A stretch of DNA of 64,000 nucleotides, taken from positions 167,014-231,013 of the forward strand of contig FMBT01000360.1 of assembly GCA_900095095.1 (NCBI GenBank), given 5' to 3'. The stretch comes from Fragilariopsis cylindrus CCMP1102. Its lineage: Eukaryota > Bacillariophyta > Bacillariophyceae > Bacillariales > Bacillariaceae. The translations under genes and the position numbers were made by a program. Each line of letters begins with the position of its first letter. Position 1 is the first letter of the stretch. The notes below the pieces were generated by a model, which was given only the letters and a program-made list of their open reading frames with translations, did not search any database and was not told the DNA's origin. This document shows, piece after piece, positions 48,563 to 60,800 of this stretch.

Positions 48563-51361
48563 TTAAAAAACGATGCGATCGATGGAATATCCCATCAGGT
48601 CAGCTATCTGTGGTGCTTCGATGACGTCCTTTCTTACGTTTGTTGTATCATGTTTCTTCATCAATTCAGCTACTCCAATACCATCCTTGAACGACATAAT
48701 AGCTTCTGAGTTTTTAGTAGCCTTTGTTACTGAGTTGAGAAGAAAGGTTAGATATGTCTCTTCGGGTGTGATTCTTGCCAACCTTAGATCATCTAGAAAG
48801 CTTTCACTCAATGCTGCAATCCATTGACAGATTGTCTTCACAGAATTATCTGACATCAATAAAGTCGGTAACAAGCGAGCCAAAATCATTGCCTCGCCTG
48901 AAGAACTTAATTCTTCGGCTAGAGCTACTCGAAGCATTGTCTCGTTGCATTCTGAGTAGGCAACGACCATCTGTAGTACCAACATCACTCCAGCAAGAAC
49001 AACATTCTTCTTATGTCCCGAATTTTCCTCTTCAATTACCTTGGCAGAAATGTCCGTACTATTAGATCTGATTCTCTTTCTTTTACAAATTGCAACAATA
49101 TCATCTGTCTTGGCATATCGTATCGTGTAGTCTAAAATAACAACAAGTTGTCGTTCAGATATATCTGAACAATTTGCGATCATTTCAAGAATCATTTGCA
49201 ACGCGGACAAAGGGTTTTCTGTAGCTGGATGTTCAATACATTTCAAGGCTGTAATCAAGGGATGTTTCTTTCCCGTCTCCTGAAGAGCATACGAGCCTTC
49301 AAAATGAAGTCGCGCAGAAACTCTCTTGGATTGTAATAAAGTCTTCAACACGTAGCGAGCATCTCTGCCAAGTTTACTCAGGGTAGCATGGTTCTTTTCA
49401 TCCTGATTTTCTGTTAGGATAGCTGACATGGCAATGTGCACGGACCCATCGATGAACGATTGGGGAAGACAAGAAGGTAGCTTTTCATCATCTTTATTCT
49501 TTTTGCGAGAAGACGACGGAGTAAATCCACCATTGCTTTTCCCGTTACGTAACTTTTTAGCAGATCTTTTGGGCGACTTTTTTGGAGACTTAGCTGTCTC
49601 ATCTGATGGATCCTGAGGATTGCTATCCATTGACATACTGCGTGAACTACGCGTGGACGCATCTTTAGAATTATCTATACGATTATTAAACTAGATACAG
49701 ATGCATCAAAAGCATCTCGGAAGGATGCATCTGAGGATGATCCGCCACCACAAGAAGTAAGCGTCCGTCGAGTTTCCTCTAGCGCCGTTAAAACTGTTGA
49801 CACCGACTCGTCCAATCTAATCAATGCTAATGAGCCATCATCATCTTTATAGGTACCTGTATTACTAATCATGTCATATTTCTTAGCAACAGACTGCGTA
49901 TCATCTTTCGAATACGAAAGTAAGGAACAAGCGAGCTTTGACGATGATTTGAGCTTTTTTGAACCCAGATAACCTTTGCTTTCGTCCAAGGTAGCGGTAG
50001 AAAATGCAACGTGTAGGTGGTCCTCTTTTGGATAGAAAATAGCAAGAATTCCAAGTTTGATGTTGGTGTGTAGGACCCACTCTCCATTCGTATCGCAAAT
50101 AATGCGTTTGAGAGAAATTGACTGTAGCGTTGAGCCAGTAATTAAATCATAGAGGTATATTATTTCATTTGAAGCAGCCGCCAGGACCGTTTCAGTAATC
50201 AACCCAAACTGCTTCGCTTGAGATGATATTCTCACTGGACTGTTGGAAATATCACCAGATACAAGTGAAATGGCTGCGCAAAAAGTTCCTAAACACGTGT
50301 CATGATATCGTTGTTTATTTCGCAAGATGTAGTTGCTTTCACTGTGTAAACGACTGATACCTTGGGAGCAGAACCAGAGGATGACACAAGAAGTTTTGAC
50401 CCAGTCAAACAATACTGATCAGATAATCCTTTATCCAATAAGCTTATAGACGCCGCATTCTGTACCAAACTCCCATTTTTGACAAGCAAATCCGAATTTG
50501 AGATTGAAAGCGTAACATTGTTTCTTACAATCTTTATAGATGAAGCGTCACAAAATACTTGATAGAAAATTACCGATGAATTTCCGTCGGCGTCCGACAT
50601 TTTGCGTTTCCTTCCTGATGCCCTTCCCTGTTCAACATCTATTTCGGCGAAGGTACCGATATGAACAGCTCCTCCATTCTTATTAGGTTGCTTCGCTGGT
50701 AGATACTCCACTGAAATTGATGCACCTACAACCCTTGCAACGTAGATGGTACCATTTTGACAACTTCCATAAATTATACCCTTATTCATAGGAAGTAGGG
50801 TCATAGTAAGTGCAGGATATTTGAGTTCTACCTTCATTGCCGTCTTTTCATCTGGGCCACTTCCCTTCCATGCATCCCAACAAGCGAGACGATTATTTCC
50901 ATGTTGTAATGCGTACACACGATCATTTTTGGTATCCAAAATAGCGGGTATGCGGGGTAAGTCATTCGCCGTGCGTTTACCATTTTCAGATTTCGCAAAA
51001 AAAGATCCAGCATCTCCTGGTCTACTATTATAACGAAGGCTTGAAAACTCTCGATAGGAAGATGACGACTCCTCGTCGTTTACGACGTCCTTTCCCATTA
51101 CTGTGATGTGATGGTCAGCTGTAAGAGTCAGCAAGGGAAGACAGTCGGAAAATTCAGAATTGTGTATTTTCATTTTGATAAACTTCTCTTCGATGCCATA
51201 GTAATCATAGACGCTGCGAAAGCAGGGCAAGTCCCCGAAGACTCATCATCGTCGCCATCTTTCGACCCAGCCCGTTTCCGTCGTCGAGAAGGAGTAGAAG
51301 AAGACTTTGGGACGCGAATGGATGTGCGGGATGTTTCCCATGGTGAAAGCTGAACAAGCAT
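48563..51361 (-). CDS. Probable beta-propeller nucleolar protein (NOL11-like?)
   Basis: One intronless gene of about 933 residues from ATG 51361 if three one-base deletions are allowed (about 51172 in an A4 run, 50292 and 49687 in T3 runs). The N-terminal two thirds has WD-like strand patterns (RVYALQHGNNRLACWDAW, GIIYGSCQNGTIYVARVV, VLAAASNEIIYLYDLITG) with basic nuclear-type signals (RRRKRAG, GRKRKMSD). A Lys/Ser-rich linker (SPKKSPKRSAKKLRNGK) precedes an all-helical C-terminal region (RQLVVILDYTIRYAKTDDIV). This propeller-plus-helical layout and length recall NOL11/UTP-type small-subunit processome proteins, but no diagnostic motif is certain. The most that can be firmly said is a nuclear propeller protein. 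Confidence 0.5.
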
Positions 51362-51662
51362 ATTCGTCTTTTTTTTCGTCACTACTGTACTCAAATGGTT
51401 GTTGATGGGTTTTTTGTTCAAATCAATCGCTTCTCTTCATTACCATCAATCAATCGACGGATTTATCGACTACAATTTAATTATATTTTTTCTTGAATAT
51501 GATTGATAATCCATCCCTCCTTCACACAAAATAGATGGTGTACAGATTTCTCGGGGTGGCGGCAAGACTCCCGGGACTGGACTGAAAAAGCAAAAAGCAA
51601 AACTTTGAAAATTTTCAAGGCAAAAAGACGCCTGACTTTGAAACTCACTGCAATGAATACAC
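51362..51662. other. Upstream region of the propeller gene
   Basis: About 300 bases between the gene start and the first copy of the direct repeat. No feature recognised. Confidence 0.4.
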
Positions 51663-52887
51663 TGTGGGTGTATTTACAAAAAAATCAACGCTAAATTCAA
51701 CCATAAATAACACGTAAAAAGCACTAAGAGAATTTAACCAGTAGAAAGCACTAGTAAAACAACTGTGAATCAAAACTAATTTTTACTAGTAATTACAGTG
51801 CAAAAAGGACTAAAAATAATAGCGCCATACCTCGCGACAGGAAAATTCTTTTGAAATTATTAAGAATTGAAATGGAAAATTCCTTATTAACACATGAAAA
51901 TGGGAATGTATTGAATCGAACCTCCATGGGTATCGATCTATTGAACAAAAGAGTATGAGACGAACTCTTAACAAGGACAAAAAATTTCGGTTGAATTTGG
52001 TCATTTGGGGAAAATTCTATGAGGGATTATATGGGTGGCAGGCAAATTTCGAATCGCCAGGAAGAGGTGCATAAGAGAGGAGGATTAAAAATCAAAGAAT
52101 AAAGTATGACCTAAACAAATATTACAGATGTCTCTATTAGTATTGTATTAGTCAATGCGCTAATTTTTATTGTTATTAGTATATTAAGAGAGGACCCATT
52201 ATCACCGGGTATGTCGGACCTATTTTTCCGAAAAAATCCGATCATGTGCATCTTTTTCTAAGAGAGAGTTTAAGTACTAAAAATTGATCCAATTCAACCG
52301 AAATATCATATCATACCGTATTAGGATATACTACATCGTACCATATCATATCGTACTCGCATTGGTATATATCAGTACCGGTATGTATCAGTATCAGTAT
52401 TGGTATGTATGTATTGTTGTTGTTATTGTTGTTGTTGTTATCATTATTATTACTATTATAGATAATGAATTCTATTTTCCACTTGAACCGTCTCACTTTG
52501 TGAGGTGAATGAAAAGAATAAGAATAGTCAACAGCCACAAGAGAGGTGCATTACTTATTGCTTCAACACGTTGTTGTCCTTCCTTCTGTTATATTAGTAT
52601 TGCCTTCCTATTGGAGTAGTATTAAGCAATTCGATTCATATTGATAGTGATATGCCTCTTGTTGAACTGGGATCGGATGGGTAGTTAATGGGCACGAATT
52701 GGTTGTTGTTGTTATTATTACTTAATGCCTTTGTCGTTGCCGTCGTCTCTGTCTGTTGGAGAAGTATCAATAGACACGATGATGCATATCAGTGATATGC
52801 CTTCATCGGTCCCGCGATCTATCAATAAGTAAAGCACCTCCATGCCGCTGGGCGGCTGGGCGGAACCATCATCTCCATCATCATTCC
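51663..52887. repeat. 1,225-bp direct repeat, left copy
   Basis: Begins TGTGGGTGTATTTAC and ends CATCATCATTCC. The same sequence recurs 1,595 bases further on (53258-54482) with no difference noticed in the stretches compared. It is AT-rich, with GTT/ATT triplet tracts, and has no convincing ORF. The short frames in it are duplicated along with the DNA. It could be a tandem duplication, LTR-like ends of an unknown element, or an assembly duplication. Confidence 0.9.
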
Positions 52888-53257
52888 TCTCACATTATTT
52901 TGATATCATTGATTCATTTTGATTCCATTATCAATCAATATATATATCAATCAATCAGTTGTTGTTGTTTTTGAAAGAACAAAATAGTATCTTTGTCGGT
53001 ATTGAGTTGAATTTTTGTTAGCTTGCTAGCTAGCTACTAGTTGAATTTTTTGCATTTTTGTCGTGCAAAAGAACTTTTTTTGTTGAGGGTTGAATTTTTC
53101 AGTTTTACCCACAAATAACAGGGGTTGAATAATCAACTTTTCAAACAACCATGGGTGGATTATTTACTATGAAATCCACCATCCTGCGCAGGGGGTATCA
53201 ATTTTTTTTACAGGGCTATCGTGGAAAAATACAACCACGGTTGAATTTTGTATATAA
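52888..53257. other. 370-bp spacer between the direct repeats
   Basis: Contains at least four scattered copies of a TTGAATTTT motif and the inverted repeat GGTGGATT/AATCCACC (about 53154-53180). TTGAATTTT is the complement of the AAATTCAACC found near the start of the flanking repeats. No ORF; neither a primer-binding site nor a polypurine tract is evident. Confidence 0.6.
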
Positions 53258-54482
53258 TGTGGGTGTATTTACAAAAAAATCAACGCTAAATTCAACCATA
53301 AATAACACGTAAAAAGCACTAAGAGAATTTAACCAGTAGAAAGCACTAGTAAAACAACTGTGAATCAAAACTAATTTTTACTAGTAATTACAGTGCAAAA
53401 AGGACTAAAAATAATAGCGCCATACCTCGCGACAGGAAAATTCTTTTGAAATTATTAAGAATTGAAATGGAAAATTCCTTATTAACACATGAAAATGGGA
53501 ATGTATTGAATCGAACCTCCATGGGTATCGATCTATTGAACAAAAGAGTATGAGACGAACTCTTAACAAGGACAAAAAATTTCGGTTGAATTTGGTCATT
53601 TGGGGAAAATTCTATGAGGGATTATATGGGTGGCAGGCAAATTTCGAATCGCCAGGAAGAGGTGCATAAGAGAGGAGGATTAAAAATCAAAGAATAAAGT
53701 ATGACCTAAACAAATATTACAGATGTCTCTATTAGTATTGTATTAGTCAATGCGCTAATTTTTATTGTTATTAGTATATTAAGAGAGGACCCATTATCAC
53801 CGGGTATGTCGGACCTATTTTTCCGAAAAAATCCGATCATGTGCATCTTTTTCTAAGAGAGAGTTTAAGTACTAAAAATTGATCCAATTCAACCGAAATA
53901 TCATATCATACCGTATTAGGATATACTACATCGTACCATATCATATCGTACTCGCATTGGTATATATCAGTACCGGTATGTATCAGTATCAGTATTGGTA
54001 TGTATGTATTGTTGTTGTTATTGTTGTTGTTGTTATCATTATTATTACTATTATAGATAATGAATTCTATTTTCCACTTGAACCGTCTCACTTTGTGAGG
54101 TGAATGAAAAGAATAAGAATAGTCAACAGCCACAAGAGAGGTGCATTACTTATTGCTTCAACACGTTGTTGTCCTTCCTTCTGTTATATTAGTATTGCCT
54201 TCCTATTGGAGTAGTATTAAGCAATTCGATTCATATTGATAGTGATATGCCTCTTGTTGAACTGGGATCGGATGGGTAGTTAATGGGCACGAATTGGTTG
54301 TTGTTGTTATTATTACTTAATGCCTTTGTCGTTGCCGTCGTCTCTGTCTGTTGGAGAAGTATCAATAGACACGATGATGCATATCAGTGATATGCCTTCA
54401 TCGGTCCCGCGATCTATCAATAAGTAAAGCACCTCCATGCCGCTGGGCGGCTGGGCGGAACCATCATCTCCATCATCATTCC
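53258..54482. repeat. 1,225-bp direct repeat, right copy
   Basis: Matches 51663-52887. Its last bases (ATTCC, 54478-54482) are also the target-site duplication of the copia element inserted directly after, so the end of homology and the insertion point coincide. Confidence 0.9.
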
Positions 54483-54878
54483 TGTTGGGGATTCAATTAT
54501 TAATACGAGTCCTGTGAGGTTTTCACAACAGTCATTATGTGTCACGTACGTCGTGACATCTGTGCATGTTGTTTCCTCACAATAAATATATATATGCTGC
54601 GCATTATCGTGTGGTTGGCAATTGAAGAGAAAAGATGTGTTGTATTTGCATTGCGTTAATGTAACTCAATGTAAGCACCTCCATCGGCACCTCGGATTGC
54701 CATCACCAATGTTAGTCATTATTTATTATAAAACTTATGCAATAGGTAAATAATAATAACAAGTTAATAAGCTAGCCATACATAGTATTCAAACCTATAT
54801 ATCACTCTAGTATCTTCAAGCATTACGTAATAAGCAACATACCAATACCCACGGCGTTGCGATTACTGTATTTCAACA
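54483..54878 (+). repeat. 5' LTR of copia element
   Basis: 396 bp, TG...CA termini, contains an AATAAATATATATATG stretch that may serve as TATA or polyadenylation signal. The last base before internal sequence is 54878. Confidence 0.92.
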
Positions 54879-54990
54879 TTTTATAATAAATAATCACAGT
54901 CATTGATTAGATCAATCGAATCGAATCAACAACAACAACCATCCTATAAGATATACCTATTAGTATCCTAAATACTATCACCTTATAAGA

Positions 54991-56733
54991 ATGGCTGTCA
55001 CCGACAAACCTACTGATACCACTAGTACAACTGGTGGTACCGGTAACGCCCTCTCTGCCAAAGAGAAGGAAGCAAAGGCTGCCGCCGCAGCCGCAAAGAA
55101 CACAGCAAACCAAAAGAAGAAAAATCATCCATCCAATGCCTCAAGCAAGAAGAACAAACAACAACAAGTTGCGAAATCCAAGTTTGAAGGTTTAGCATCT
55201 GGTACCAGTCCTATGAAAGGAATTGTCGTTGCATTAGCTAATGGCAATCTACTGGGACAATATCGTATTCTCCAGAACACGATGGCAGGTACAGCAGCTA
55301 GCGAGAAAGCCTATGGTCTTGATTCATCTATTCTTGAATTGGTCGCCAAAGTTGAATCTGATTTCGTTACATCGAAATCAGATCCGTTGAAACATTCAAC
55401 CGTCGTTACCATCTACACCAAAGATGCTACGGGTGCAGATACTACTACACCAACTGGAGAGAAACGACTAGTCTGTTTCGATCCTATCCTAAAAGCAAGT
55501 ATGGATTCAAACTACTTCATCGATGTAAAGATACAAAAAGCCAACTGGAATAACTATGAAAGATTCTCTCAAGCATACTATCGTACAGCAATTGGGAATG
55601 TAGAGGATGTTATCATCACCTACTGTCGCGCCGACAAGAGAATGGCTCTTGTTGAAACTAACAAAGATTTAATAGGATTCTTACAAATCCTCCGTTCAGT
55701 GTGTGCACAAACCAATGGGATTGTTAAAGTCGATCAAGAATTTCAAAACCTCCACACCTTACATGCTGCAATTGCCTTCAAGCAAGCAGCTAATGTAGAT
55801 GACTCCACATTCTCAAAACAAGTACAGGACCGATACAAATCAGCTATTTTCACATGCGGAAAGTTCGCATTTGGGGAAGTTTCACTTGAAAAGGTACTGT
55901 CAGCTCTTCCTACGCCCACCACTTTCACTGCATATCTTGCATTGAAACCGGCGGATCAAGTGCCTATTGACAAACTTGTTGAAGAGCGAACGGTCGCTCG
56001 ACTGATTGTGAAGAATTCATTAAATAAGAATCTCAAAACTCATTTAATGACTACTTACTCTACTGCTACAGGAGATTGTTACCCCAATACAATCAGTGAC
56101 GCGCTAGCGTTGCTATCAACCTTCGCTGTGCAACCAGCCAAGAATACTACTACTGAGGATGCTATCGTCTCATATCATGAAGCATCATCACCGGATCCAG
56201 TGTCATCTATTAAAGAGGAGGCTGAAGATGACTTATCTGATCCAGAACCAGAACTAACTATCGAAGAATTGCCATCGGATACCGAAACCAACCAAGCATC
56301 AGTCATGGCAACAGTCATCGCTGAAGCTACAAAGGAAGATGATGATGATCGATTCTTCGGAGCTAGTTTTGCACAACTACAAGATGTTGATGATATCTAT
56401 GACGACAATGAGCCAGACTTTGTAACTTGTGCTCATGTCGTTGATCGCCCAGGTGGTCGACAAGGTGATTCAACTGATTTCGACAGTAACTCTGATATTG
56501 ACCATGCGGGCGACCGACATGGTAATTCAAGTGACTGGGATACCGATGAATGGAATCGTGAACTTGAAGAGAATAGAAATCGTCCTAAGACTGGAAAATC
56601 TCCCATAACAATCAACAAGGCGCATTGTTTTGAAACAGTTGTGTACCTCACAGCACAACGTGTCAAGAATGCAGGCACCGTCCGAATCAAAGCTACGATA
56701 CGGATGATGATGACGTCCTCTCGTCAGTTATGA
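54991..56733 (+). CDS. Copia gag-like ORF, 3' end frame-disrupted
   Basis: 580 residues as it stands. An Ala/Lys/Asn-rich basic start is followed by a helical capsid-like region (about residues 70-350) and an acidic linker. Near 56620-56730 the reading shifts: a neighbouring frame holds a Cys/His cluster (CVPH, CQEC, CRH) that could be a nucleocapsid-type zinc knuckle, then acidic sequence continuing in a third frame to 57124. The C-terminal residues given by the open frame are therefore probably not native. Gag packages the element RNA into virus-like particles in the cytoplasm. Confidence 0.7.
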   Translation: MAVTDKPTDTTSTTGGTGNALSAKEKEAKAAAAAAKNTANQKKKNHPSNASSKKNKQQQVAKSKFEGLASGTSPMKGIVVALANGNLLGQYRILQNTMAGTAASEKAYGLDSSILELVAKVESDFVTSKSDPLKHSTVVTIYTKDATGADTTTPTGEKRLVCFDPILKASMDSNYFIDVKIQKANWNNYERFSQAYYRTAIGNVEDVIITYCRADKRMALVETNKDLIGFLQILRSVCAQTNGIVKVDQEFQNLHTLHAAIAFKQAANVDDSTFSKQVQDRYKSAIFTCGKFAFGEVSLEKVLSALPTPTTFTAYLALKPADQVPIDKLVEERTVARLIVKNSLNKNLKTHLMTTYSTATGDCYPNTISDALALLSTFAVQPAKNTTTEDAIVSYHEASSPDPVSSIKEEAEDDLSDPEPELTIEELPSDTETNQASVMATVIAEATKEDDDDRFFGASFAQLQDVDDIYDDNEPDFVTCAHVVDRPGGRQGDSTDFDSNSDIDHAGDRHGNSSDWDTDEWNRELEENRNRPKTGKSPITINKAHCFETVVYLTAQRVKNAGTVRIKATIRMMMTSSRQL

Positions 56734-57878
56734 ATACGATAGTCCTACTCCGGAACACATCATTGACTACTCTGATGTTGTTCGAGAGAAATTGAAACTC
56801 TCTGGAATCCGGAATATCGCTGCACTAGATGATCTCTTTGAAGGATGCAGTGTTGCAGAAGCTGCTAGGAGACTACGTCAGCAACTTATCGATGTCAATC
56901 AAAATGCTTTACATGGTGATACAGTACGTTACCTCAAAGAGGAAACGGACCGACACCATGATCATCTGAGGTTCTACAAAGCTCGGTATGATCGAATGAT
57001 AACTGAAATTGGTCCCGATGATGACGCGTGGTCTTTCCACAAGCCCATGTTCTATTACACCACACAGTGGTGGCTGTGTCAATCAACCAACGACGACGAA
57101 AGCCCAATCGTTGGATTAATAAAGTGACCCGTAAATTGGTCAACTGTGGTATCAACACAGTTGAACTACTTGAATCCGCACTAAAAGGACATCAATTGAA
57201 TAATATACTCCATCGCCATGGACTGCCAAAATTCCATCAAATGACTGTCTCCGGATTCCATTGATTCTGAATACATCGGATTTTCATCAGGGCCTTTCTT
57301 AAAGGAAGATCGAATGCCCTATCACCCGTACGACACTGGATGGATCCGAACAATCTATTCATCCATCTGTCTAGGATGGTTTTTACTCTCTACCGGTTTA
57401 CTACCCAGGTTTACATGCTACTCGCTATACAACAACGTTTGGATCACATATTGCAAAATAATTGCATTTATGTGTGAAGAAATTGGCAATGCTGTTATAA
57501 CCTTAGGTGAAACAATCATGGAGATTGATTCCATTGTGTTCAACAAAATCAACTATATCAACCCAATCTACAACGTGTTTCAACGATTTGAGCACATGCT
57601 ATCTCGACTTAATATTTTCACTCATCCAGTCATTGGCATGCGCCGAGACCGATCTCCAGAAAACACAACTCTAAGAACAACAAGACCTCTTCAGGAAGCC
57701 ATCTACATGTCTTCTTTGCACGCAAGCGCAGCCGTAAGAGGCAGTCTGTTATCTCAGGGCCGATTCCACTTTCGGCGAATGATAACAGTCGAACCAAGGA
57801 TCGAACCAATACTGGGTCCAGTACCCAGTCTCGATCCGAGCACCGTCCAAGGTTCCTCGTATCCCTTCGGATACGTTC
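56734..57878 (+). pseudogene. Frame-disrupted gag-pol junction of copia element
   Basis: Coding-like sequence continues through this interval but in at least three frames (56792-57127, about 57075-57260, about 57262-57907). The breaks fall at in-frame stops after short open stretches. Either the copy has decayed here or single bases are missing from the consensus, as in several host genes of the window. Confidence 0.55.
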
Positions 57879-60800
57879 GTGTCCGCGTCCACCATCTATC
57901 CTATAGATGACCCATCTTGTCAAGATATCTCGTGGTACGATGCCATCTCTCCCTACTGGACTGGTGGTATGATCTGGGACGGTGCCTACGTCCTTAATCA
58001 CCAAGTTGTCTCTGTTACAACTGATCCTATCTTTGTTTCTGATTTACTTCCGGCATTTGAATTGTCTGCTACAATTCAAACACCGAAAGCAAGGAGTGGG
58101 GGTAAGCATGTCGGCCCACGGACCACCATTGCTATTGATAGCGGATCTAGTATTCACATCTTTAAAGATGCCTTCCTTCTGGCTGACATCCAAGCTGATG
58201 AAAACAGTTCTATCTCTGTACGGACTACAGATTCGAAGTTCCAAATCAAGGATATTGGACGTCTATGTGATGACCTTGACACCCTGCCTCTCCCATCGGA
58301 TGGCTACTATTTCTATCCGAATGGAGTAGCCAACTTGCTATCGCTAGCTATGCTTACTGATACCAAGCGAGTGGTTATGGACAGCGCCATTGACAATGCA
58401 ATATACGTATTCAATGATGATGGTTCATATGTAAGATTTGGTAAGACATCCAATGGGATGTACTGTATCGATATCACGACCGATGACGACCACCATATCG
58501 TCATGGCACATCAAACTGTAAAAGGGGAGAGTGCACACTTTTCTGCAATCGATTGTAGAAGAGCTGCAAAAGTCAGGGATCTCCAAGAAGCACTAGCATG
58601 CCCTAGTGACTTTGATCTGGCTAATGCAATTGAACATAATGTTATTGGCAACAGCCCTTTCACAAGGAGGGATGTACGTATTGCCAAACAGATATTTGGA
58701 CCTGACGTCCCAGCAATGAAAGGAAAGACTGTCAAGAACAAGAGCATTATGCCAAGAGAGGATGACGTAACAGACATCCCATCCTTCATCATGAAAGAAT
58801 ACTCCAACATCCACTTAGCAATTGATATCATGCATATCAACGGGATCAAGTTTCTTATATCACACTCCAAACACATTGGATTGATACAAACATATTGTGT
58901 TAGAAAGAACAATCGCGATGCCATACTGGCATGCATCCTGAAAATAATACAAACATACAAAAGTAGGAGTGTGTTTAAGGTCGTGACAATTGAAGCGGAT
59001 GGTGCATTTGAATGCATCAAACATGAACTACAAGACAAGCCATACAACATCACACTATCAACATGTGATGCTGACAGGCACGTCGAGACTGTTGAAAGAC
59101 AAATCAGATTCCTAAAAGAAAGGATCAGAGCAGTAAGACTGATGATGCCGTACAAGAAGATTCCAAAACGATTTACTGTCGAGATGGTACTCCGAGTTAC
59201 AATGCTAATCAACTCACTACCTAAGCAGAATGGCATCCATTCCATATTATCTCCAAGGGAAATAGTAACAGGAAAGAAATTTAGATGCCCCACTGTCAAG
59301 GTAGGACAGTATGTCCAAGGGCATACTGGGGGAACTAATAGCACTGATGAGGAAAGATCTATCGATGCTCTATACATCGGTCGCGCTGACAATGGCAGTG
59401 GTCATGTTGTGTTTAAGCTAAGCACTAAGCAACCCGTTTCCGTTAACAGGGTTACAATCATTCCAACCACCGAAGCTCTGATCAATACTGTCAATGAGAT
59501 TGCAGAACAAGAGAAGCAACCGGAAGGAATCGAATTTGCTGACATCAATGGAAGAGTTACATTAGACGACTTTGCTGCTAATGTGATCAATGATGATGAC
59601 AGTAATGCCTCTGATGTTGATTTCAAAATGGATGAAGAATATCGAGAGGAGCTTAAAAAAGAACTAAAGCTGGAAGCAAAAGACAAGACAGCTGATGAAT
59701 CGGATCCTGACTCAAAAGGATTCGGCGGTGATGAACCTGATTCACAAATCGACTTCTTTCAGAATCCAATACAGCAACACAACAGGGACACTCTCAATGA
59801 AAACGAAGATGCACCTATTATCCTTGACAGTCGCACCCGATCTGGCATGAATCTCGCTAACTCAACACCAAAGCAGGAGTGTGGGAAGGATAAGAAGAAG
59901 AAGAAAAGAACCATCTTTGAAAATGATACTAATTTGATTGAAGATGATCTTGAAGACGATGATATGATGGAACCCACCATAACATCCAACGATGACATTA
60001 TTACTAACGATACATCTAAAGAAGAAGAAAAAGAAGATGAACCATCTGCTCCACGCGAGCTTGATTCGGACCTGGGTTCATATTGGAACCTAGCACACTC
60101 GAAGCAAGCGTGCGTCCTTAGCACGATCGCCTCATATAGTCATGTAGAGGCATCGAAATCAACTCCACAGTATGGTTTCAATAGAGGGCTAAAGGAATTT
60201 GGCGCAATGGGATATGAAGCAACTATGAAGGAACTTGATGACAACCTCCTAGGAATGGGAGCAGTCAAAATGTTGCGACCATCGGAAACAAGCAGTTCAA
60301 TACGGTTTGAGGCTCTAAACTATCTTATGTTCTTGAAAAGAAAAAGATGTGGAAAGATCAAAGCAAGGGGATGTGCGGATGGTAGACCTCAACGTGAATA
60401 CATATCGAAAGATGAATCCAGTTCGCCAACGGTGTCTATATACGCCCTAATGACATCATGTTTAATGGATGCCATTGAAGGCAGGAAGGTCGCAACCTGT
60501 GATATACCAGGTGCTTTCCTGCAGGCTGATTACCCAGCTGATAAGGACTGTTACCTCAAGTTCGAAGGAGCAATGGTGACAATGATATGTGCCATTGATC
60601 CTAAATACAGGCAAAATATAGTGGAGAGGAATGGAAAAGAATATTTATATGCCAAACTGACCAAGGCTGTGTATGGTACACTCCTTGGAGCCATCCTATT
60701 CTACAAGAAGCTCAGTAAACAATTGATTGAGTGGGGGTATGAACCAAACTGCTATGATAGATGTACCTTCAACAAAATGATTGAAGGGAACCAATGCACT

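Noticed and set aside
360-51200. Euplotes-like programmed frameshifting to explain the frame breaks
   Set aside because: Sites share no constant slippery codon or stop context, and many long genes have none. Missing consensus bases are a simpler explanation.
51810-54133. Short ORFs of 64, 74 and 75 residues found twice without differences
   Set aside because: They are copied along with the 1,225-bp repeats, have simple-repeat composition (Asn/Val/Ile runs) and start at no plausible context; duplication of the DNA explains them.
51663-54482. Direct repeats as LTRs of a classical retrotransposon
   Set aside because: The spacer is only 370 bp with no primer site, polypurine tract or ORF, and there is no target duplication. 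Kept as an unexplained repeat pair.
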